NCBI RefSeq assembly: GCF_021917145.1 | Contig: NC_061062.1 | Span: forward strand, 824,186 to 888,185 | From: Hypomesus transpacificus | Taxonomy: Eukaryota; Chordata; Actinopteri; Osmeriformes; Osmeridae | DNA: 64,000 nucleotides | Direction: 5' to 3' | Shown: positions 37,774-48,789 of the stretch, piece by piece | How positions within the stretch are numbered: position 1 is the stretch's first letter | How the letters are laid out: each line of letters begins with the position of its first letter | Program-made: the position numbers and the translations under genes | Notes under the pieces: generated by a model | The model's database searches: none | What the model was told of the DNA's origin: nothing | What the model saw: only the letters and a program-made list of their open reading frames with translations

Positions 37774-40700
37774 GACAGACAGAGGGTGTGTGTGTGCGTG
37801 TGAGACAGACAGAGGGTGTGTGTGTGAGTGTGTGTGTGTGTGTGTGTGTGAGACAGACAGAGTGTGTGTGTGTGTGTGACAGACAGAGTGTGTGTGTGTG
37901 TGTGTGTGTGTGACAGACAGACGGTGTGTGTGTGTGACAGACAGAGTGTGTGTGTGTGTGACAGACAGACGGTGTGTGTGTGTGACAGACAGAGTGTGTG
38001 TGTGTGTGACAGACAGAGTGTGTGTGTGTGTGTGACAGACAGACGGTGTGTGTGTGACAGACAGAGTGTGTGTGTGTGTGACAGACAGAGTGTGTGTGTG
38101 TGTGTGACAGACAGAGTGTGTGTGTGTGTGTGACAGACAGACGGTGTGTGTGTGTGACAGACAGAGTGTGTGTGTGTGTGTGTGACAGACAGACGGTGTG
38201 TGTGTGTGACAGACAGAGTGTGTGTGTGTGTGACAGACAGAGTGTGTGTGTGTGTGTGACAGACAGACAGAGTGTGTGTGTGTGTGTGTGTGTGTGACAG
38301 ACAGAGTGTGTGTGTGTGTGTGACAGACAGAGTGTGTGTGTGTGAGTGTGTGTGTGTGACAGACAGAGTGTGTGTGTGTGTGACAGACAGAGTGTGTGTG
38401 TGTGTGTGTTTAGTACCAGACATTCCTCGGCAGGCGTTCCTGCACTCGTCCTCAGTCATGTAGTTGTTGGCGTTGGGCAAGCACCCCCCGAAGGTGAAGG
38501 GTTCACACTTCCTGGAGGCGGCGTTGTAGTGCCACCTGGGGTACGAGCTGCGGCACGGACCCACCTTCATGGGCACCATGCAGTGGTCTGGAGGAGCACA
38601 CAGCAGGTCACATGATCACACAGCTAGTCACATGATCACACAGCTAGTCACATGATCACACAGCAGGTCACATGATCACACAGCTAGTCACATGATCACA
38701 CAGCAGGTCACATGATCACACAGCTAGTCACATGATCACCGTGTATACAGTGACCGCTACATGCAGTAACTAAGTAATAATTTATTTATTTAATATAGCA
38801 CATTTCATACAAGAATTGTAGCTCAAGGTGCTTTACATAAAATCAATAAAAACAATCATTCAAGTGACTACGAGTATACAAGTAATAATTAAAATAGCAA
38901 ATCTATAACAATAATAATAAAACTAATAAAAGTAGTAAAATCTAAGATGAAATTACTTAAATCCTTCGGTAAAAGGGTAAGTTTTAAGCTGTCTTTTAAA
39001 AATGTCTAGCGTGTTTGCTTCCCTAGTATTTATGGGTAATTTGTTCCCTAGTTTTGGGGCTAGTTGACAAAGGCCGAATCACCAATCTTCTTATGACTGC
39101 TTCTGGTGACCTCTAATAGGCATGCATTTGATGAGCGCAGTGTTCTAGCTGGTGTGTAGTTTATAATGGAGTTACCGGCAATGTAGCTACTAGGTCCTTG
39201 TCCATAAAGAGCTTTGTATGTGAAAAAAAGGACCTTAAAGTCAATTCTGAAGGTAACAGGGAGCCAGTGTAAAGTGGCTAGGACAGGACTAATGTGTTCT
39301 CTCCTTTTAGTTTTGGTTAATAATCTAGCTGCAGAATTTTGAATGAGCTGTAGTCTTTCAGTGGGTCTTGGGATGACTAGTGAAAAGTGTGTTACAGTAT
39401 TCCAGCCGGCTGGATATAAAAGCATGAATTAACTTCTCTGCATCATTTTGGTTCATGAATGGTCGTAGCTTCGCTATATTCCTCAGGTGAAAGAAAGCTG
39501 TTTTGGTCACTTTATTACATTTAGTCATTTTCTTTTGTATTAATGTGAGAGTTGAAATTCAAATCTGAGTCCAGGATTACACCGAGACTCGTCACCTCTG
39601 GTTTAAGCCAGGGGGTTAAGCCTCCTAGATTCTTAGTAAGCATCTCTCTTTTGGATTTGGGGCCACATAGTAGGACTTCGTTTTTGTTTTCATTTAATTT
39701 ACGAAAGTTATCATTCATCCATTTGTTCATTGCCAACAGGCAGTTGGTAATGGAATTGATGGCCGTTCCATTGTCGGGTTCAGTGGATATACATAGTTGT
39801 GTGTCATCCGTGTAGCTATGGAAATCTATGTTATTTTCTCTGATTATGTCGCCGAGTGGTAACATATAAAGAGAACAAAGTAATGGGACTAGGTAGCTTC
39901 TGGAGGAGCACACTACAGGTCACATGATCACACTACAGGTCACATGATCACACTACAGGTCACATGATCACACTACAGGTCACATGATCACACTACAGGT
40001 CACATGATCACACTACAGGTCACATGATCACACTACAGGTCACATGATCACAGGGTATACAGTGCCTGCACCATGCAGTGGTCTGGTGGAACACAAAGCA
40101 GGGGTAATTATTACTTTTAATGTTCAAACTATTGTGTGCAAAATGCCTTGTTTGGTCATTAAGACTGACTGTCTACAGTTCATAAGCTCACCGGGTCTAC
40201 GGTGACCGCTACAAAGACAACTAATACAGAGACCGGTCCAAAACAAATGTTGGCCAAAAGCTTCTTGGAAAGTGAGACTAGTTTATCTGGTGCAGGTAAC
40301 CACTGTGATTGGATCGGTAGTTTTAGACCAGGTTACTCAGAAAACAGATAAGAGACAACACAGAAGTGATATAGGAAGTGCTGATGTGACAGCAAACTGG
40401 CACTCAGCACACTTCAAAAGGATGTGAGTCATAGCTCTGAACTGCAGATCTCAGATGGGATGTAGTAAGGGCTTAATGAACATGTAGTAAGGGCTTAATG
40501 AACATGTAGTAAGGGCTTAATGAACATGTAGTAAGGGCTTAATGAACATGTAGTAAGGGCTTAATGAACATGTAGTAAGGGCTTAATGAACATGTAGTAA
40601 GGGCTTAATGAACATGTAGTAAGGGCTTAATGAACATGTAGTAAGGGCTTAATGAACATGTAGTAAGGGCTTAATGAACATGTAGTAAGGGCTTAATGAA

Positions 40701-43700
40701 CATGTAGTAAGGGCTTAATGAACATGTAGTAAGGGCTTAATGAACATGTAGTAAGGGCTTAATGAACATCACAATAGGTGAACAAGCATCCACAGATCAA
40801 CCGATACCCAGCAATCTGTAAGACTACACTGGAACTACATCCATGTGACTTGACTACACTGGAACTACATCCATGTGACTTGACTACACTGGAACTACAT
40901 CCATGTGACTTGACTACACTGGAACTACATCCATGTGACTTGACTACACTGGAACTACATCCATGTGACTTGACTACACTGGAACTACATCCATGTGACT
41001 TGACTACACTGGAACTACATCCATGTGACTTGACTACACTGGAACTACATCCATGGGACTTGACTACACTGGAACTACATCCATGTGACTTGACTACACT
41101 GGAACTACATCCATGGGACTTGACTACACTGGAACTACATCCATGGGACTTGACTACACTGGAACTACATCCATGGGACTTGACTACACTGGAACTACAT
41201 CCATGGGACTTGACTACACTGGAACTACATCCATGGGACTTGACTACACTGGAACTACATCCATGGGACTTGACTACACTGGAACTACATCCATGGGACT
41301 TGACTACACTGGAACTACATCCATGGGACTTGACTACACTGGAACTACATCCATGGGACTTGACTACACTGGAACTACATCCATGGGACTTGACTACACT
41401 GGAACTACATCCATGGGACTTGACTACACTGGAACTACATCCATGGGACTTGACTACACTGGAACTACATCCATGTGACTTGACTACACTGGAACTACAT
41501 CCATGGGACTTGACTACACTGGAACTACATCCATGTGACTTGACTACACTGGAACTACATCCATGTGACTTGGAATTAAAGGGGGGGGGGGGATCTGCCC
41601 TCTTGAATTGTCCATCACAAACCTTTGTCCCTTTTGTCAATTGTGATTCATGTGTTGTGGGCTGACATGAAGGGCAACCACCTGGTGGACTTAGCTAACC
41701 CTAACCCTTAGCTAACCCTAACCCTTAGCTAACCCTAACCCTTAGCTAACCCTAACCCTTAGCTAACCCTAACCCTTAGCTTGCTCCTTTCAGAAACATT
41801 CCTGACTCTAATCGGAGCAGGGACTTGTTAATAGTTAAGCCAAATGAAAGAATGGTCAAGTCTCTTTTCTGTCTAGGAGGTAGGAAATCATTGAAGCCCC
41901 ACCAGCTATGAAGACTGAACACAAAGATCATTCAACAGCATCACCAACTGCCCCTTTAAGATCAACAGTCAGCACTCTGAGCTGAAACCCAAGCTGAAAC
42001 CAGACAGACAGGTTAGGCTGTGGAGGAGAGAGGGAAGGGGGGAGGAGAGAGGGAAGGGGGGAGGAGAGAGGGAAGGGGGAGAGGAGAGAGGGAAGGGGGG
42101 GAGGAGAGAGGGAAGGGGGGGAGGAGAGAGGGAAGGGGGAGAGGAGAGAGGGAAGGGGGAGAGGAGAGAGAGAAGGGCAGCCGGGAAAGAAAATCATAGC
42201 CACAACCTGACTCTCTTCCTGTTCCAGAAAAAGTCCTCCGGTCAGTTGGACTAACCCTGAAACCACCAGTCACATAACAGCACAGAGCTTCCTGGCTCCG
42301 CCCCTCTGACGTCTCCTCCTAGCGTGACGCTCACCTGGTTAACCTTGCTGTGACAGGTTAGCATTCCTCTGTGGCGCTAGCCATGCTGTCTGGCGTTAGC
42401 TGCTAACCTGTCTAGCCCTGTTGTGTGGCTATCAAGAACCTGAAAGTGGTGTGGTAACATTCAAAGACATTCGTGTCTTACACCCCAAAACAGGAAGGGT
42501 CACTCATTCAGAAATATTTCAAACAGACACACTGTTTCAAACCTCGAGCCTCACATGCCAGTATGACAAGACAGAACAAGATCATTAGGACATGAGGGAG
42601 TCTTTATCTGGAAATGTGGATGCTATCCAATCATCCGGTGAGGAATAAAGAAGACTTGTTGCGACAAAGATCCCAGCCTGTTATTATGAAAAGCTATGTG
42701 GGAAGACATGCTTGTTAAAGCAATTCATGCAAATGCTGCCAGGGAATTCCATGCCATGTACTCAAATGAAACCGTTTGCAATCAACACTAACTTAAACAT
42801 GTTAAACCGGTAACAGCTGAATACTTAACATAAAAAAAATTGTAGAGACAATGCGCACATTTTGCCATGCGTCAACATTCACAAACCCTCATTTACACTC
42901 ACAGTGAATCTAGGGGCACAGCACTGACCTGCATCAAACAGACTCTGCTGGCAGTGCTTAGTCAAAAGGTGAAAGAGTTCGCTTTCAGATGTGTCACAGA
43001 AACATAAACAAACCGGAGCACAGACATAACTTGGCTGTGACTCAAGATGAGTCACATAATACACGAGGATGATACTCTTCTTCATCTTACACTCACTACA
43101 GAAAGGGCAATCATGCTCACTTTAATAAATATAATATCAAGAGACAATTATTTGTCCAGCTTTATGCTAGCGACCAACCCTAACACCTGGAGTTAGTGCC
43201 TAGGACCCATACACCAGAAGGGTCTCACATTAGAACGAGACAGAACGCAAGAGACTTGGCAAACTAAACATCTGTGGTTTCTCATTTCCCTGTTTACAGT
43301 GTTCTTGTGGCCTGGCTGGTGCAGACACAGCTAAATCTGAAGCCACTGTCACACAGACTGCCTGGCAGGCAGTAACAGAGCAACTTCTTCCTCATAACAT
43401 CCCAACTGTCTTACCCAGCATGCAGTGCTGTCGTCTGGTTGGGGAGCGCAGCCCTCTGTGGACTGAGATCTGTCACCAAACTCACCTTCAGACTGCTCTG
43501 GGGTCAGCACCAGGACCGTCACCACTGTGGAGTCTGTCTGCCCGCTGGAGTCAGTGACGGTCAGCTTGAACTTGTACATCCCAGGCTTCAGGTTGGACAC
43601 CGAGATTTCATCATCGAAGCTGGTTTTCTACCAAAGAAGGAAATAGAAAAGAATGAGTTGACCTTTGAGTCAGAACTTTGGAGCGCTTAATGGTTAAGTT

Positions 43701-44992
43701 TAATGTTTAGAGGGCTTTTTCCATGATGGGTTACACACCAGCAGAGTATGCCTACAGCTGATTGGTCAGTCTAGTCTAGAGCTTAACAGGCCTAAGGTAA
43801 CCCCCACCTCTATGATGGCAGTCGAGTCCCCGGCCTCCTGGTGCCACTCGAAGGAGGCCAAGGCCTTGTCGTCTTTGCTCTTGACCCCGTTGAGAATCAG
43901 CATGTCCTGGGGCTGGACCACGCGGTCCTGTCCGGCGTCCGCCAGCGGGGGAAGGTCGTCCTCATCTGGGGGAGGGACAACACACAGCATCACATGTTAG
44001 GGATATGACATGTGATGATGTTAGGGATATGGCAGGGTCAACACCACTGGAGAGACTGCTCTTTGCTTTACAGACTGAGTGAGTCAGAAGGCATCTGAGA
44101 AAACTATCAGTCCAAGCTTATGAGAGCAGTCTGATACATTAAGCTAGACAGTGTCAGATTGTACAGACGACATGATAACTACCTGTGGGGACATAAGACT
44201 GCTAGTACAATACAATACCATGCATTGAGTACCAGGCATTGCTGAACACTGCACTGCTAAACTACACACAGATAAGACTTTTGTTCATTATTTTCCAAAC
44301 CATAAACTCCCTAGAGAACTGTTTTCTCACAGGTATTAGGAGCTGAAACTGAAAGCTGTAAAAGGAGGGAATGATCTCTGGCCTGTGTAGACATGTCAAG
44401 AAGGCCTTGCTTCACCCTACTTCTCAGGAGAGTGTCTCTGACAACAAAACTGTTCAGAAAATAACTTTGCCTCTTCACACTGCTTATGTTCCAGGTGTAT
44501 GTTTGGTTGTGGATAATGTATATTCCGTGAACGTGGATCAACATAATTTTTGGTATGAATTAATATCTTACTGGGTGGCACTTTATCTGCAAGGTGACTC
44601 TCATGAACGCTGTCTAGGATGTAGCTTGTGTATCCAGTCTTCTTGACGAATCGACAGACGTATTCCTTCTTATATAGGCAATCAAAGAGAAAACACGACT
44701 TGATAAGACCCTCCTCCTCGGCTGTTTCCATGAATGCAACATTGCACTTCGGGTCTTTACAACAGGAACGGACGCAATCCTTGTGGCTCTGAACTTTCGG
44801 TGAGGCGATAAATGTCGCACCATCGTTGACGGAGTCGTCTGCGTCGAGAATAAAATTCTGACGACCCTTCTTGTATTTTTCTAAACATTGTTCCCCAAAA
44901 TCCTGGCCCTCCGAACAGCCAACAAAAAATAACTGAAGCAACACAATGGCTGCTGATAATCCAATTGGAAAATAAGTCATTTTAAAAGTCAT
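35789..44992 (-). CDS. spint1: Kunitz-type serine protease inhibitor 1 (HAI-1)
   Basis: Type I membrane inhibitor of HGF activator, matriptase and hepsin on epithelial surfaces. Exons: 44992-44572, 43965-43808, 43627-43486, 38587-38417, 37381-37337, 37229-37098, 36943-36893, 36721-36551, 36137-36078, 35970-35789; total 510 residues, close to human isoforms. Domain order: signal peptide (start at 44992, or the in-frame ATG four codons later with better context), MANSC domain ([12 protein letters not shown] to YKKEYVCRF), PKD-like internal domain, Kunitz 1 ([13 protein letters not shown]), linker, LDL receptor class A ([26 protein letters not shown]), Kunitz 2 ([13 protein letters not shown]), TM helix [19 protein letters not shown] and a short cytoplasmic tail. 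Both Kunitz P1 positions are Arg, so trypsin-like targets are expected. Both Kunitz exons are 171 bases, and all introns from Kunitz 1 onward are phase 1, so modules can be skipped without a frameshift. Confidence 0.95.
36475..36500. repeat. Poly-C tract in a spint1 intron
   Basis: Runs of C (G on the gene strand) lie about 50 bases downstream of the Kunitz 2 donor. Confidence 0.9.
37440..38410. repeat. Composite (GT)n/(GACAGACAGAG) array
   Basis: It fills nearly all of the 1,035-base intron between the Kunitz 1 exon and the linker exon of spint1. Runs of gtgtgt alternate with agacagacagag and gacagacagacg. On the gene strand it reads as His/Thr/Leu/Ser codons with no stop until 37425. Confidence 0.95.
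38597..38737. repeat. 20-base minisatellite, seven copies (first block)
   Basis: Units cagctagtcacatgatcaca or cagcaggtcacatgatcaca begin just upstream of the Kunitz 1 acceptor of spint1. Confidence 0.92.
38765..39897 (-). mobile_element. 5'-truncated L2/Rex1-type LINE with reverse transcriptase remnant
   Basis: Minus-strand frames carry the end of a non-LTR reverse transcriptase: a palm-domain segment with the motif YTDDTQL (39913-39521), then the C-terminal block [20 protein letters not shown] and [13 protein letters not shown] (39425-39060). A 3'UTR ends in an AT-rich AAATAAATAAATT tail at about 38770. The two frames are separated by a frameshift/stop and the 5' half is missing, so the copy is dead. 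It splits a duplicated block of spint1 intron sequence. Confidence 0.88.
39898..40052. repeat. 20-base minisatellite, seven copies (second block)
   Basis: Starts with 'tctggaggagcacac' like the first block, then cactacaggtcacatgatca units, ending in 'gtatacagtg'. It is a diverged duplicate of 38585-38755. Confidence 0.92.
40455..40768. repeat. 22-base minisatellite, about 14 copies
   Basis: Near-perfect direct units of 'atgtagtaagggcttaatga' plus ac, in the large spint1 intron. There are no spacers between units. Confidence 0.95.
40823..41572. repeat. 30-base minisatellite, about 25 copies
   Basis: Units 'actacactggaactacatcc' followed by atgtgacttg or atgggacttg. The t/g variant is clustered: mostly t in the first and last copies, mostly g in the middle. 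As 30 is a multiple of three, both strands have stop-free frames of about 290 codons, which I treat as spurious. Confidence 0.96.
41694..41780. repeat. Telomere-like interstitial repeat
   Basis: About five units of ttagctaaccctaaccc, each containing the vertebrate telomere hexamer ccctaa twice with a gcta interruption. It lies in the spint1 intron, so it is internal and not a chromosome end. Confidence 0.88.
42015..42175. repeat. Purine-rich 21-22-base repeat
   Basis: About seven units of gaggagagagggaaggggg in the spint1 intron. The Ser/Pro/Leu frames on the minus strand come from the compositional bias. Confidence 0.9.
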
Positions 44993-46228
44993 AGTACAAA
45001 TCCAAAACTAAAAATCCACAAAGATATTCCACTGGTATCTGAAAAAGTTAAAAAATGAAATGGTATTTCAAAAAGGTTTGGGACAGCATAAAATCTACAA
45101 ACGTGAGTTTATTTACTTGTTTTAAGAAACAGGTATCAAAACACATGCACACCGATTAATTTAGTTTCACAAGTCGTCATATTGGAATCTTGAGAAACAA
45201 AGAAACTAAGCCGTATAAAGTTGTACAACAACAAAACACTTAGGTGGTTACTTACCTCCAGTTCAAGTTTAATACAAACGATTAGGAGTTACCTAAATGT
45301 AGGCCTACAAGTCTTCATAGACTCTAAATTTAAGGCTAGGAATCGTTTTCTATTTCCTCTTTAGGTGTGTCTCTCTCGACCAGTGAGTTACCTGTGAGAG
45401 ATACAGGAAGTGTAATTCTACCCCAGCAGCCTTCGTCGGATGTGATGACTCAATTTACAGGGCAAGTGCCACTCCTATTCCTTAGAATAAGAATCAGAAA
45501 GGGTTTTAATCGCCATGAAAGTTTGAACAGACAAGGAATTTACTTTGGCAGGAAGGTGCATACATTCAACATATTGGACTTGATCTTAAATAAGTGGTGT
45601 AAGTTTACTGTGTGGAGTAGATTAATTATTAAAGACTAGACTATTAAAAAAAATCAACAAGGGTATGCTGCAATATTGGTCAGATATAGCTTCTCTCAAT
45701 AATCCCGTATTCATAAATAGCATTAGCAATTATATTTATGTATAAATTAGCTATTGTTTTACGACGTTAATGGTGCAATTTTGAGAACTTTTGTTGTTGT
45801 TGACATTTTGAGAATTTTGTGTGCTTGATATAGTTTGGCTGACTAAAATAACTGGTTGGCATGAGACTATTCAAATATTTAGGTTTCTTCGTTCTCAACA
45901 TAAAACATTATTTTAGATAAATAAAGATGTAAAGTTTGCATAACAAAACATATTAGCATCTTTGTCATGGCTTCTTCTGTAAACGATATATTTGCCAATT
46001 CTGTTTTCAACCACAAGGTGGCAGTCTCGCGTTGGTTTACAGGAGCACAGCCAGGGCCGTGCAGGTGTTTTCCATACCGTCAATAATGTAATAATTTACC
46101 TCAGAAAAGAGACCCTCATTCTGGCTAGTCCAGGTGTTAGTCATTTCCATTTGCTCATGTCATTCATTCATTTTCATTCTTTTCATGGAACTGTTTGTGA
46201 CTGTACCGGTCAAGTCATGGCTTTACTA

Positions 46229-46238
46229 ACCATACCAC

Positions 46239-46323
<85 letters not shown>
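46229..46323. repeat. (CA)n microsatellite
   Basis: About 47 dinucleotide units in the spint1-ppp1r14d spacer. Confidence 0.97.
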
Positions 46324-46325
<2 letters not shown>

Positions 46326-47155
46326 AAGGGGTATAGAGGGATATGGGTGATGTGGATGGAGGTGGAGGGGTGTGGAGGGAGTTGGAGGGAGGTGGAGGGG
46401 CCAGCCCTGGTCCCTACGGTCTCTCACAGTCTGTGTGATGGTGCAGAACCCAGTATCAGGGGATGAATGAATTTGTTTCCCTGGAAAGGTGAGCTGGCAA
46501 AGGTGCTTAATAATTGAGTGTTGGTAACAGACGGTGCATCAGCAGGCTGGCAGGTACGTCTACAGCTGATCGACACACACTGCCAAAACAAAAACAGATC
46601 TGCATTGTTCGTATCGCCACCTGATCTGTGGAAACTCTGCTTGTAGTTCTTCCCATTGTGGTCCCTCTTGTTGTAGTTGTACTAGTTTGGCTGAATACTA
46701 CATCAAAGGGGTGCAAGGGGTCTCTTTTAGCCAAAAGCTGATATTTGACTTTGTCTTAGCGCTGGATGTAGCCAAACGTGTTTCCTTAAGCATGAGTTCT
46801 CATAAACAGGATTTGCCCTCACTTTATCCTGCTCATGCATGATTTATGGAGGTGTAATAGAGGATGCTAATTTGACTTCAAGGCTTATTGAACGTACACC
46901 TGATAAGAGTTGTTATAAATGGTAAGAAGGGTATCTTACACTCAGCAGTAACGTCATCTCTCATAGTATTGAGTGGAATAGGAGAGACCTCCACCACAGT
47001 GATGCTGCATTCAAAACAAGAAGACTACGTTGGAAACAGCAACCACTGTTCACCAATTCCATCTCAAAATTGGTTTATTTATTTACTAAATATTATTTTA
47101 TTCAGTCAGCTCAATATGAAACTATAGAAGGTCTAAAGAGCATATATGCATCTGT

Positions 47156-47257
47156 CAGTATTGACCTCAGTGTGTTACTGTAACTGGGCAGTATTGACCT
47201 CAGTGTGTTACTGTAACTGGGCAGTATTGACCTCAGTGAGTGTAACTGTAACTGGGC
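47156..47257. repeat. 33-base repeat, three copies
   Basis: Units 'cagtattgacctcagtg' plus tgttactgtaactggg. A fourth diverged copy (47885-47925) sits on the other side of the LINE fragment, so the LINE appears to have inserted inside the array. Confidence 0.85.
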
Positions 47258-47884
47258 CCCCGACTACATCAAGTCTCTCCTCCAGCCTTACACCTCCACC
47301 CGCCACCTTTGGTCTTCTTCTGACAACCGTCTGGTGGTCCCACCCCTCAAGAGCGCCCACTCCAAACCCAAGCTCTTCTCCTGTCAGGCCCCCCAATGGT
47401 GGAATCACTTCCCCACCTCAATCAGAGACACTGACTGTCTCCCCACCTTCAAGAAAAGGCTAAAGACACACTTGTTCCAGGAGTACAACGGTACTTAGGA
47501 ATGATTTGCTGGACCTGATGTTAGCTTTTCTCCAGGAACACAATGACTCTTATTGAGGGATTTGTTGCTCTTGTTGGTTAGATGTAACTGATTTAACTTC
47601 TTGTACTCGGTGTGAATTATATTATTGTTGCTTGCTTTCCTACAGGTACACTCTTGCACTTTTGAAGTTTATGTTGTTTAATTGTAACTTGTTTAACTAC
47701 ATGCTCTTATGTTTCTTCCCATTGGCACTTATTTGCTTTTCACAATGTTAGCTTCATGGTTTGGCTACCCACAATGTTTGGGGCTATCTCGTTGTTTATG
47801 ATCAGTGACCTTTGCACTTTTGAAAAGCTCTCTCTTGGAAGTCGCTTTGGATAAAAGCGTCTGCTAAATGAATGAATGTAAATG
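47258..47884 (+). mobile_element. L2-like LINE 3' end
   Basis: A plus-strand frame ending at 47498 encodes a LINE ORF2 C-terminus (PDYIKSLLQPYTS, KPKLFSCQAPQWWNHF, LPTFKKRLKTHLFQEY) and a stop. About 390 bases of 3'UTR follow, ending in 'gtcgctttggataaaagcgt' and short aatg repeats. It is strongly 5' truncated. Confidence 0.85.
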
Positions 47885-48537
47885 GTCAGTATTAACCTCA
47901 GTGAGTGTTACTGTAACTGGGAAGTATTTCCGTTTCCCTTTTCCCTCGTTCCTTGTAATTATCACTATACAATTGACCTCTGCTCTTTCCTTTAGCAGAG
48001 AGAGGTAGTACACTGGGGCACACGTGCACTAATGTCTACGCACACGCACACACACACACACGCACACACACACATATCTCATTACTATCCACATAGTGAA
48101 GAGAACGGGTGAGCTAGAGGGGGGGGGGGGGGGGAGGAGGAATAATGCGAGGGAGGGAGGGAGCGGATAGACACAGCCAAAGCAGGCAAGACAGATAGCA
48201 GCAGAGCTGGAGAAACAGAGCGAACATAGGTCGGGCGGAGAGAGACGGACTGTGAGAGCGGAGAGAGAGGAGGACGAGATTAATACACACAAGTAGGTGA
48301 GGGGAAGACAAACACAGAGAGAGACATACAAGAGAGCACAGTAGTGAGGCATAAAGAGAGAGCAGGGTAGTGACACAGAGAGAGCAGGGTAGAGACACAG
48401 AGAGAGAGAGCAGGGTAGAGACAGAGAGAGAGAGCAGGGTAGAGACACAGAGAGAGAGAGCAGGGTAGGGACACAGAGAGAGAGCGAGCCGTGAGTGTGT
48501 CCCTGCTTCTTTCCAGAGGCAGTGGCTAGCAGCAGAC

Positions 48538-48741
48538 ATGGCTTCTGATCCCAGCACCCAGTCCAGGGTGATGTTCCAGACCTCGGACAAGACCCAAGAG
48601 AATGCACAGCGCAAGCTGGGAAAGCTGACAGTCAAGTACAACCGCAAGGACCTGCAGCGGAGACTGGACATCGAGGAGTGGATCGACGGGCAGCTGCACC
48701 TGCTCTTAGACTGTGAGGTAGGGACCGTGCTGCTGTCGGCT

Positions 48742-48789
<48 letters not shown>

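Larger units (their letters stand above)
44993..48537. promoter_or_regulatory. Divergent spacer between spint1 and ppp1r14d
   Basis: The two genes point away from this 3.5 kb stretch, so it must hold both promoters. I see no TATA box that I would defend. It contains a (CA)n tract (46229-46323), a 33-base repeat, an L2-type LINE 3' end (47258-47884) and a purine-rich 5' leader before ppp1r14d with about 23-base 'agagagcagggtagagacac' repeats (48345-48490). Confidence 0.55.

Noticed and set aside
40455..40768. CRISPR-like regular direct repeats
   Set aside because: Units abut with no unique spacers, and the genome is a vertebrate's.
40759..41665. Stop-free frames of about 290 codons on both strands, each a perfect 10-residue repeat
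   Set aside because: They follow from a 30-base minisatellite inside a spint1 intron; no start context, no family match, no codon-position bias.
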